A stretch of DNA of 64,000 bases from Prevotellamassilia timonensis. Its GTDB lineage: Bacteria > Bacteroidota > Bacteroidia > Bacteroidales > Bacteroidaceae. The position numbers were made by a program, and so were the translations under genes. Positions 52,350 through 63,700 of the stretch are shown in pieces. The stretch lies in assembly GCF_021531665.1 (NCBI RefSeq), contig NZ_JADYUH010000003.1, positions 1 to 64,000 of the forward strand, written 5' to 3'. The notes beneath the pieces were generated by a model, which was not told the origin of the DNA, ran no database searches, and saw nothing but the letters and a program-made list of their open reading frames with translations. The first letter of the stretch is position 1; each line of letters begins with the position of its first letter.

Positions 52350-54233
52350 TCAGGAACGGTTGCGCGCCTGTTGTTGGCGTTTCATGATTTCCTCTTGTTG
52401 TTTCTGGAGTGCTTCCAGACGGGCAGCGAGTCCGCTGGGTTTCTTGTTCGGATTGTTTTTGTTGGCGATGAAGTTGGCTTCCAATTTCTCCAAGAGTTTT
52501 TTGTCATCGGTTGTCTTGCGCAGGAACCACATCGTCAGTGCGCTGAAGAGCAGGGAGATGAAGTAGTAGTAGTTCAGACCTGCGGAATACTTGTTGAACA
52601 TAAAGAAGAAGAAGAGCGGCATGAGCATCATCATCCATTGCATGACCTTCATTTGCTGCGCTTGTTCTCCGGACATGGATTCTCGCTGCTGTCTCATGGT
52701 CATGAAACTGTAGAGCAGGTTCGTGGCGCAGAAGAGGAGGCAGAAGAGGCTGATGTGGTTGCCCAAGCCCCAGATGGGCGTGCTCCAGGAGATGAGACTG
52801 TCGTAGGTGGAAAGGTCATCCGCCCAGAGGAAGCCTTGCTGTCGCATTTCGATGGCGTTCGGCACGAAGTTGAACATGGCAATCCAGATGGGCATCTGAA
52901 TCAGCATCGGGAGACAGCCGCCCATGGGGCTCACGCCATACTGTGAGTAGAGCGACATGATTTCCTGCTGTTTCTTCATGGCGTCTTCCTTTTTGGGATA
53001 TTTCGCCGAAATCTCATCCACTTTCGGTTTGAGCACTCTCATCTTTGCGCTGCTCATGAAACTCTTGCGTGTCGGCACATAGACGATGACGCGGAGGAGA
53101 ATCGTGATGAGCAGCAGCACGATGCCCATGGGGAGTCCCATGCGGGTGAAGAAGTCAAAGACGTAGAGCGTGAAGTAGCGGTTAATCCATCTGACGATGG
53201 GCCAGCCGAGATAGACAAGTTCTTGCAGGTCGTAGTCCTGTCCCGTGATGCTGTGGTCGTCCATGGACTGAAGCAACCGGTAGTTGTTCGGACCGAAATA
53301 GTATTGGAAACGAGTGGGTTGTTTGCCCTCCGCATCGAAGTCCGCTTTCATGTGGGCGGAATAGTTCTTCAAGTGGTCTCCGTTTTCGGGGAGTTGTTCG
53401 CTGCGGAGATTCACTTCCTTCAAGGGTTTCTCTGCGATGAGGATGGAACTGAAATATTGGTTTTTGAAGGCAATCCAGTTCACGGCGTCTTCAGCGGTGA
53501 CCTCCTCTGTCTCGGCTTCCGACATTTTTTCAGTTTCGCCGTTTTGGAGACGGTAGGTCAGTGTGGAGTACATGTTCTCGAAATAGAATCCCTTCTCATG
53601 GCGCGCCACCTTGTCGTTCCATTTCATTTGGAGACTGCGGGTGGAGGAGGGGAGGATTCGGCGCAGGTTGGCGGAGCTGACGGTGAAGTCGAGGAGATAG
53701 TTGTCAGCCAGGAGTTTATAGTTGAGCGTGATGGTTTCGCCTCCGGCTCCCTGCAAGGTCAGCGTGGCGGTGGAGTCAGTCACAGCCGTGGGTGTGAAGA
53801 CATAGTCGTTGAACGCCATGACGCCCTCTTTCGTGTCGAGGAGGATGTTGGAAGAAGCGTCTTTTTCGTTGTAGAGGCAGAGTGAAACGTTGCGTTCGGC
53901 TTCAAAGTCGGCGTAACTTTTGTATTCGTTGAGTTTCACTTCTTTCAGCGTGCCGCCTCGGGTGTTGAGGGTGACGGTGATTTTCTCGTTTTTCAGCACG
54001 ATGTCTTTTGCTTTGCCCTGTTTGGCTTCGCGGAAGACATCAAGACTGTCGTTGGTGGCGGCAGGTGCTGCTGCCACGGCGGATGGTTGGGTCTTGGGGG
54101 CTTGGGTTTGCACGATGGTCGTGTCGTTCTGAACCATTTGTTGGTATTCGGCTTGCTGGGCACTGTTGTACCAACTGAAGCCGATGAGCACGAGCACGAT
54201 GAGCACGAGTCCTGTGACGGTGTTTTTGTCCAT
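52350..54233 (-). CDS. yidC: Membrane protein insertase YidC
   Basis: A 627-aa inner-membrane insertase. It starts MDKNTVTGLVLIVLVLIGF (first helix); a further 29 codons upstream are open but lack family similarity. A large periplasmic beta-sandwich follows (residues about 60-330), then the conserved core from LGWPIVRWINRYFTLYVFDF with RKSFMSSAKMRVLKPKVDEI and YGVSPMGGCLPMLIQMPIWI. The C terminus is Lys/Gln-rich. Works with SecYEG or alone on inner-membrane proteins. It lies 215 bp downstream of pyrG. Confidence 0.95.
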   Translation of the reverse strand: MDKNTVTGLVLIVLVLIGFSWYNSAQQAEYQQMVQNDTTIVQTQAPKTQPSAVAAAPAATNDSLDVFREAKQGKAKDIVLKNEKITVTLNTRGGTLKEVKLNEYKSYADFEAERNVSLCLYNEKDASSNILLDTKEGVMAFNDYVFTPTAVTDSTATLTLQGAGGETITLNYKLLADNYLLDFTVSSANLRRILPSSTRSLQMKWNDKVARHEKGFYFENMYSTLTYRLQNGETEKMSEAETEEVTAEDAVNWIAFKNQYFSSILIAEKPLKEVNLRSEQLPENGDHLKNYSAHMKADFDAEGKQPTRFQYYFGPNNYRLLQSMDDHSITGQDYDLQELVYLGWPIVRWINRYFTLYVFDFFTRMGLPMGIVLLLITILLRVIVYVPTRKSFMSSAKMRVLKPKVDEISAKYPKKEDAMKKQQEIMSLYSQYGVSPMGGCLPMLIQMPIWIAMFNFVPNAIEMRQQGFLWADDLSTYDSLISWSTPIWGLGNHISLFCLLFCATNLLYSFMTMRQQRESMSGEQAQQMKVMQWMMMLMPLFFFFMFNKYSAGLNYYYFISLLFSALTMWFLRKTTDDKKLLEKLEANFIANKNNPNKKPSGLAARLEALQKQQEEIMKRQQQARNRS

Positions 54234-54381
54234 TGGGTTGAAATGTTGTGTGTTTGAGAGGTCTGTGGTGGACGGAAGTTTTGCGCCGAGGAAAAAAATC
54301 CGGAAAAATTTCAGCGGCAAAAGGATGGTAAAGACATCTGCCGTGAAGGCATCTTTTTCGCTGACTTTCTGACAAACCGCA

Positions 54382-54421
54382 GGGGCTGTGTCTCACAACA
54401 AGTTGCGACGACACACGCCCC
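54382..54421 (-). terminator. Possible pyrG terminator hairpin
   Basis: GGGGCTGTGTC (54382-54392) pairs with GACACACGCCCC (54410-54421) with one bulge. It is followed on the minus strand by TGCGGTTTG with no strong T run, so efficiency is uncertain. Confidence 0.5.
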
Positions 54422-54447
54422 ATGAACGTTGTTTTAATCGGTTGCTT

Positions 54448-56160
<1,713 letters not shown>

Positions 56161-56330
56161 GATAAAATCCGCGAGGTTTTGCACATGTGCATTAAATATC
56201 CTTTCGTTTCTCACCTCGCGGCGTTGCTCTTGCCTCGGTCGGAGACTGGGAAGACAAGGAGGCATCATGGAGCGACTGCACCACAAAGATTTCGTTCATG
56301 TAGGTTTTTGCGCGCGCTTCGCTTGTACAT

Positions 56331-57368
56331 TCTTATACGTAAATAAAGGGGGAAACAAAAAAACTCTGCAAACTATACACAAACCCTACATTTTGCTCTT
56401 TATTTTGCTGATTATCCGCGCGTTGCGAAATGTATAGTTTGCGGCGCAAACTATACACAAACTATACACAAACTATACACGGCAACCCTACATTGAGAGA
56501 CAAAGAGTCAAAGAGTCAAAGAGTCAAAGAGTCAAAGAGACAAAGGACGAAAGGACCGCCTTTTTGAGACATTAATGTTCATGAATTATTCACGAATTGA
56601 CCATGAATTGATTTTTTGAACACGAATTGTTCAGAAATTAATGAGACAATTAATGGGCATTAATGGAGAAACATTTCTAGGAGCGCACCTAGGAAAAACT
56701 AGGAGCGCACCTAAGAAAAACTAGGAGCGCACCTAGGAAAAACTAGGAGCGCACCTAAGAAAAACTAGGAGCGCACCCAGTTAAAATTTCCCTTCCTCAA
56801 ATTTTTCTTTCCCTTCCTCAAATTTTTCTTTCCCTTCCTCAAATTTTTCTTTCCCTTCCCCAAATTTTTCTTTCCCTTCCCCTAATTTTTCCTAGCCTTC
56901 CCCTAGTTTTTCCTAGCCTTCCCCTAGTTTTTCCTAGCCTTCCCCTAGTTTTTCTTAGCCTTCCCCTAATTTCACTTAGGTGCGCTCCTAAGTAAGACTG
57001 CGCGCCGCCATCTTCGCGGGCGTACAGCCCTCCAGGCTGACACTGAGGGGGTTGCCGCTGTCCGGGGGCGATGCCCCGGCATTCACAGTACAGCCCTCCA
57101 GGCTGGATAGTCTTGCTTGCCAACGGGCTGTCCGCGCAGGGTTGCCGTGCAGGGTTCTGTATATAGTTGTCGTGTAGGCTTTTGTGTATAGTTCTGTGTA
57201 TAGTTCGTGTATAGTTTATGCCCTAACTATACACACTACACGCGTTTGATTTTCAGCGCAATGTATAGTTCTGTGTATAGTTTGTATAGTTTTTGTATAG
57301 TTTTACGTGTATAGTTGTATATAGTATGTAGTGTATAGTTTTGCGTGTGTAGTGTATAGTTTTTTGTA
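56331..57368. repeat. Large non-coding composite element (copy C)
   Basis: About 1.04 kb without a credible gene. The left arm (56336-56500) matches the left arm of copy B closely (ACGTAAATAAAGGGGGAAAC, CTGCAAACTATACACAAACC, GCGTTGCGAAATG) and holds the perfect hairpin TGTATAGTTTGC/GCAAACTATACA (56431-56457). Then follow AAAGAGTC repeats (56505-56550), the AT-rich core (56565-56680), GGAGCGCACCTAAG units (56677-56780) and CCCTTCCTC units (56780-56970). This inner order is the reverse of copy B. A stretch at 57005-57115 has two direct copies of TACAGCCCTCCAGGCTG. The right part is made of GTGTATAGTT units. Confidence 0.87.
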
Positions 57369-57372
57369 TTGA

Positions 57373-57408
57373 AAAACGGAGGTGCAACGTGTGTCGCACC
57401 TCCGTTTT
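57373..57408 (-). terminator. Terminator after the 55-aa gene
   Basis: On the minus strand AAAACGGAGGTGC pairs perfectly with GCACCTCCGTTTT and is followed by TTCAATA; the stem itself ends in TTTTT. Confidence 0.8.
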
Positions 57409-57418
57409 ATCTTGCTTC

Positions 57419-57472
57419 GTTCTTCCGAACGTTTTATCTGTTCTTCCGAACGTCATCTTCGTTCTTCCGAAC
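57419..57472. repeat. Three GTTCTTCCGAAC repeats
   Basis: GTTCTTCCGAAC occurs at 57419, 57440 and 57461, every 21 bp. Each copy is self-complementary at its ends (GTTC/GAAC). They lie between the 55-aa gene and its terminator. The 21-bp spacing equals two helical turns. Confidence 0.7.
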
Positions 57473-57491
57473 GTTTTGCGTGTTCGGGTTT

Positions 57492-57659
57492 TCAGTCGGG
57501 GACTTTCGAGCCTCCACCGAACCCGATTTCTTCGTAGTCTTCGGGCAGCTCCTCGGGCGTCCAGCCGCCGCCAATTCCGCTGCCGCCCGAGGCGGCGAGG
57601 ATGCTGACGGGACTCAAAGCGAACTGCTCGGTCTGAGGTTGAATATATCTTTTTTTCAT
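57492..57659 (-). CDS. Small Bacteroidales peptide, 55 aa
   Basis: It starts ATG at 57659 with MKKRYIQPQTEQFALSPVSI, continues LAASGGSGIGGGW and ends in an acidic stretch before the stop at 57492. The pattern MKKxYIxPxxE...LAASG followed by Gly-rich sequence is typical of small Prevotella/Bacteroides peptides that are often encoded beside secreted or surface protein genes; their function is unknown. It lies 112 bp downstream of the giant surface protein gene on the same strand and is followed by a strong terminator, so it is probably the last gene of that transcript. Confidence 0.7.
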   Translation of the reverse strand: MKKRYIQPQTEQFALSPVSILAASGGSGIGGGWTPEELPEDYEEIGFGGGSKVPD

Positions 57660-57666
57660 AATCTGG

Positions 57667-57770
57667 TTTGACTTTTTGTCTCTTTGACTCTTAGTCTTTT
57701 TGACTCTTAGTCTTTTTGACTCTTAGTCTCTTTGACTCTTAGTCTCTTTGACTCTTAGTCTCTTTGACTT
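57667..57770. repeat. 15-bp tandem repeat between the giant gene and the 55-aa gene
   Basis: TTTGACTCTTAGTCT and close variants repeat about six times. The complement (AAAGAGTC) also occurs in the composite element at 56505-56550. It fills the whole intergenic space and contains no other feature. Confidence 0.8.
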
Positions 57771-57771
57771 C

Positions 57772-60700
57772 TTATTTAACGAGTTTCTTTCCGTCCTTGA
57801 TGAAGATGCCGCTGCGGGGTTCTTCGGCGAGGCGGCGACCCTGGAGGTCGTAGATGCCTTGGCGCGGAGCGGAGGTGACGATGCGGATGTCTTCGATGCC
57901 CGTGACTTCGCCTTCGCCAATCACGCTGACGCTGATTTTCCACGGAGCGATGTTGGGTCTTTCTTCTTTAATGATGTCGTCGAGTGCCGTCACGGTGAGG
58001 AACCAGCGCTGGGGTTTGAGCGCACCTTCGGGGTGATAGAGGGTACCGCCCGTCATGGTGTAGTCGTTGTCAGCGTTGAAGTCGCTCTTCTCGGAGTAGA
58101 TGCCGGTGAAAGTGTAGAGGCGTGTGATGCTGGAGCATTTGATGGATTTGCTTTCGGGGTCCTGGAGTGCGACTTCGGTGAGCGTGATGCTCTTTTCGCC
58201 GACTTCGAGGGCTCGGATGAGGTAGGGCGTGTTGGGAAGGAGTGTTCCCGTGGTCACCTTTCTCACTTCGAGCACTAGCTTCGAGCTTCCGTCGGCTTCC
58301 TCATATTCGTGGAAGTTGTTGATGCACGCCACTTCCAGACCCTGCGGCTTCCAGTCTGCGCTCGACATGGAGAAGGGCACGTAGAGCGGTTGCCAGTTGG
58401 TGTGGGTGAAATTGCGGACGTAGGTGAACGTTTTCACATCCTGCGGGGTGGTGTATTCCTCGCCGTCTGTCAGTGTCAGCGTTTCCTTAGTGCTCCAGCT
58501 GGCAGTAATGCGGAGGGAGTAGTCTTCATCGATGGCTTGTCCGTCGTATGCACGCACACCGATATAGTAAACCGTGCCTTTTGTGACGGTATAGGTGAAT
58601 TCAAAGTCTTTGAAAGAACTGCCATCGTGGGTCAGTAAGGTCATGCCGTCACTGCTCCACAGCGAACCGTAGGTGTCGGATGAGCCCCAAGCGCTCACTC
58701 CGATGGTGCCGTCGCCGGATGCCACGAAGCGATAGACGTTGTATCCTTCGATTTTAGTATATGTGTCCGGTTCTTTCACGGCACCGATTCGGATGTCGTG
58801 CCAGCCGGTGACGATGGTCGGGATGGCTCCTCCGCAGATGGTGCAGACGCCGTTTTCATAGTCAAAGACGTGACCGTTGCCGGGAATCACGGGATCTTTG
58901 ATTTCCGTGGTCAAGGCTGCATCGGAGAAATAGCGGTGGCAGAGTTCACATTCCCAATGCTCCACATTGCCTTCGGTGCAGGTGGCAGGCTTGGCAGGGT
59001 GGTGGATGCCGATGCCGTGGCTGAGGGTGACGCTTCCTTCAGTTTCGGGTTGCGTGTTGGTGAAACCTCCGCCACGAACTCCGCCCTGGCAGTCGATGAT
59101 GATGGCGCCCTCGGCATAGACCGTGTGGACGGAGCCGAGTTGCGGATAGGTGTCCGTGCCCACTTGCTGTCCCCAGGTTCCCTCGGGTGCGGCGGTTTGG
59201 AGGAGATAGGTCACCATGCCGCTTTGGAAATGTGTGGTGTCGTAGCCCACGGCTTCTCCGGTGACGTTGCCGTTTTCAGACTCGTCCACATATCCGATGG
59301 CTCGTGCTTCCAACTCTGTTGCGAGGCTTTTCAGGATGGCGTCACTGCGGAACACCATACACTCTGAGAAGACGAGCCCGCCTTGCACGACTCCAACCAA
59401 CAGACCGTTGGTGCCGGTTACGACTCTTTCGGTCACATTGCCTGTTGAAATCACGTTCGAGAGGTTGGTGGCTTCACCGTAAATTGCTCCGACAATGCCA
59501 CCCACATGGTAACTGGCTTCCACATTTCCATGGTTGGCGCAGTTGGAGATGTGGCCTCCCTTTTGAGTGCCCGTAATGCCGCCTACACAGTAGCCGGTGC
59601 TTTTTACCGTTGCGTAGTTCGTGCAGTTTTCAATAATACCGTCTGAACTGGCACAGATGCTGCCCACGTACTCTTTGCCGGTTATTGTTCCATCTGCCAC
59701 CGTCACGTTTTTCACGGTGCCGTATAGATTTCGGACAAGTCCCGTGAACATGTCACCCGTGATGTTGACGCCGGTGAACGTGATGTTCTTGATGCAACAA
59801 TTTCCGGTCTGGTCAAACATGCCTGAATTCTGATAGGTGCTGTTGACGTAGAGGTTTGAAATGGTGTGTCCGTCGCCGTCGAAGGTGCCCTCCCAATTCA
59901 CGGAGCCCAGTGAAGGCGAGATGGAAATCCAGTTGCCGACGGTTTTGGAGCAGACGCTGCTCATGTCGATGTCGTCGATGAGTTTGGCACAGGCAGTCTT
60001 ATGTTTTTGGGTAGTCTCGCCGTTGGCGGGCGTGTAGGTTCCGTTCACCCAGTCTCGGAACCATGCCAGTTGCGCGGCATTGGCAAGCAAGAAAGGAGTC
60101 TCTGACGAGCCGTCGCCGTCAATGCTCATGAAATTGATGGTGAGAGCGCAGTCGCCGCTGATGGCTTCGCCGCTGCTTTTTCTCACACCGAGGTAGTAAA
60201 CCGTGCCGTTTGTGACGGGATATTTGAATTTGAAGTCTTTCTTGTTGCTGCTGCTGTTGTCGTCCTCAGTCAGTTTGGTCGTTCCGTCGCCGCTCCAAAG
60301 AGCTCCGTAGGTGTCGTCAGAGCCCGTGGCTTCCACCGTGATTTCACCGTTGGAAGGTGCTTCGAAGCGATAGAGGTTGTAGCCATTGGTGGCAGTGTTG
60401 TCGTTGAACACGGCAGCAATCTGAATGGTGTGGGTGCCAGCCTCCAGAACCGGAATGGTCTCTCCGCAGACGGTGCAGGAACCGTTGATGAAGTCGTAGG
60501 TGTGACCGACGGCGTGCAGCACGGGGTCAGCAATCTCCGCACTCAGGTCAGTGTCGGTGTAGAAGCGGTGGCAGTAACTGCATTCCCAGTATTCCACATT
60601 GCCATCGGTGGTGCAGGTCTTCTCCACGGCGTCGTGGTGGATGAGAGTGGCAACGGTGACGGTGCCCTCCGTTTCGGGTTGCGTGTTGGTGAGCGTTCCG

Positions 60701-63700
60701 CCAATCATCTCGCCTGTACATTCGATGGTGATGTCGCCCTGGGCATAGACGAGGTGGGCAGAGCCGAGTTGCGGATAGGGGTCCGTGCCCAGTTGCTGTC
60801 CCCAAGTGGCTTCGGGTACTGCGGTCTGGAGCAGACAGGTCACCATGCCGCTTTGGAGTTGGGCAGTGGTGAATCCTTGGGGTCTGCCGCTGAGATTGCC
60901 GCCATTGGCTGTGTCAATCAGACCAATGGCTCGGGCTGTCTGTGCCGTTTCGCCAATGGAGAGGGTGGCGTCGCTGCGGAACACGGCATGGTCTGACAAA
61001 GTGAGTTCGGCTTGCACGTTGCCTACCAGCAGACCGGCGGTTTCGTCATTGTTCTTCTTGGTCACATTGCCGGTCGAAATGACGTTAGAGATGCTTACGG
61101 CACCCGTAACCAATCCGACAATGCCGCCCACGTTTCCTGCGTCGGCGACTCCTCCCTCAACTGTTCCATGGTTGGCACAGTGGGAGATGCTGCCGCCGTT
61201 TTGTTGTCCGACAATGCCGCCCGCACCTAATCGATAGCTTTCCACTGCAGCGAAGTTGGAGCAGAATTCAACAATGCCAGAAGAGTTACCGCAGATGCCG
61301 CCTCCATGGTTTCTTACAGCAAGGAGTTTCGCGCGGTTGGTGCAATGGGACACTTTTCCGCCGTTGCTCAGACTGCCGCAGATGCCGCCCACGTCATTCA
61401 TGCCTGAAATCGATCCATCAGCCACAGTCACGTTGGTCGCAGAACCGGATAGTGTTCCAATAATACCCGCGTGGTCGAATCTTCCCGTGATGCTTGTGGC
61501 TGTGAACGTGATGTTTTTGATTTGGCAATTTCCGGTCTGTCCGAACATGCCGAAGTGGTCGGCAGAAGAATTGACATAGAGGTTTGAGATGGTGTGGCCG
61601 TCGCCGTCAAAGGTTCCGGACCAGAGAACGTTCAAATCGGCGCGCGAGATGGGTTGCCAACTGCCGTTGGTCTCGTTGCAGACGAAATTCATGTCGATGT
61701 CGGCGGTGAGTTTGGCGCAGGCATCCTCGTGTTTTGTGGCAGTCTCGCCGTCAGCGGGTGTGTAGGTTCCGTTCACCCAGTCGCGGAACCAGGCAAGTTG
61801 TCCGGAATAGGAGATTAGATAGGGGTTCTCGGGTGTGCCGTCGCCTGCAGGTTTGACATCTTCTTCATACCAGTTTGCGCTGAAGACAACAGGTTGCCTT
61901 TGGATGATTTTTCCAAAATAGTCACGCATGCCAAAGAAGTAAACCGTGCCTTTGGTGACGGTGTAGGTGATTTTAAAGTTCTTTTCCTCTCCGCCGTCGT
62001 CATTATTGACCAGCAGGGTTGTTCCGTCGCCGCTCCAGAGCGTGGCGTAGGTGTCGTTGGTCCAGCCGTGGCTCTCCACCGTGATTTCACCGTTGGCGGG
62101 AGCCACGATGCGGAAGAGGGTGTAGCTGTTGATGTCAGAGAGTTCGCGGGACGTGGCATCCAGCAGATAATTCTTTTCACCGACCTCCAGTGTCGGGAAG
62201 ACCTGTCTGCAGATTGTGCAGTGGTCGAGGTCATAGTGATAGGCGTGACCGGTGGAGTAGAGCACGGGGTCTGCAATCTCGTTGGTCATGGCTGCGTCGG
62301 TGAAGTAGCGTCGGCAAAGCCCACATTTCCAGTATTCCACATTGCCATCGACGACGCAGGTTTTCTCTTGGGCAGGGTAGTGGATGCTGTAGCCGTGGCC
62401 GAGGGTGACGGTGCCTTCCTCGTTGGGACGCGTGTTGGTGAAACTGCCGCCAGTCATTCCGTTCTGGCAGTCGATGATGATTTCGCCCTCGGCATAGACC
62501 TTCTGGTCAGAACCGAGTTGCGGATAGTCGTCCGTTCCTAGTTGCTGTCCCCAAGTTCCCTCAGGCACTGCGGTTTGCAGTAGGTAGGTCGCCATGCCGC
62601 TTTGAAGTTGGGTGGTGGTGTAGCCCGTGGTTTTTCCGATGACTGTGCCGCCGTTGGCGGAGTCAATGCGTCCGATGCCTTGGTCAGTCAGTGTCGTTCC
62701 TCCGCTGGTCAGAGTGGCGTCGCTGCGGAACATGGCATGGTCCGGCAAAGTGAGTGCGGCGCGCACGTCTCCCACCACAAAACCGGCGAATCCACTGTTG
62801 CCCGTTTCGGTCACATTGCCCGTTGAAATCACATCAGAGATGCTTCCGGCAGCAGAAACAGAGCCGACAATGCCGCCCACACATGCTGCAGCAGTCACAT
62901 TCCCACGGTTGTCGCAGCGGGAGATGCAGCCTCCTTCTTGAGCACCGACGATGCCGCCCGCATGGTTGCTCGTGGCAATCACTTGTGCGTGGTTGATGCA
63001 AAGGGTGACAGTTCCGGTGCTTCCCAAACCGCCGCAGATGCTGCCCACGTGGTTCTTGCCGGTTATCGTGCCATCTGCCACGGTCACGTTTGTTGCAGAA
63101 CCGTTGAGAAAGGCAACAATGCCCGTATATGCTTCTCCTCCATAGATTCTCACACCGCTGAACGTGATGTTCTTGATGGTGCAATTTCCTGTCTTTCCAA
63201 ACATGCCGAAATGGGTGGCAGTGGTATTGACATAGAGGTTCGAGATGGTGTGGCCGTCGCCGTCAAAGGTGCCGGACCAGTTCACGTTTTTCGATTGAGA
63301 AGAGATGGGAATCCAACTGCCGACGCTGCCGGAGCAGACGGGAGCCATGTCGATGTCGGCGGTGAGTTTGGCACAGGCATCGGCATGGCTTGTGGCAGTC
63401 TCGTCCTCATCGGGCGTGTAGGTTCCGTTCACCCAGTTTCGGAACCACGCAAGTTGCGCGGCATTGGTGATTTGGTAGGGATTGGCAGATGTGCCGTCGC
63501 CCTGAGGTTTTGCGCCGTCATCATACGCGGTGACAGTGATGGTGAGGGCGTAGTCGCCGCTGATGGCGTAGCCACTGTATTGACGCACACCGATGTAGTA
63601 AACCGTTCCTTTCGTGACGGCAATGGTGAATTTGAAGTTGTTTCCATCTCCGCTGCTGTTGTCAGAGGCAAGTTGGGTTGTTCCGTCGCCGCTCCACAGC

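Noticed and set aside
57005-57115. Possible gene remnant in the GC-rich part of composite element C
   Set aside because: It contains two direct TACAGCCCTCCAGGCTG repeats and GC-rich hairpins but no extended frame on either strand.
57369-57671. A plus-strand frame of 100 codons over the 55-aa gene
   Set aside because: It starts in a terminator hairpin and runs through the GTTCTTCCGAAC repeats; the minus-strand 55-aa frame fits a known peptide pattern.
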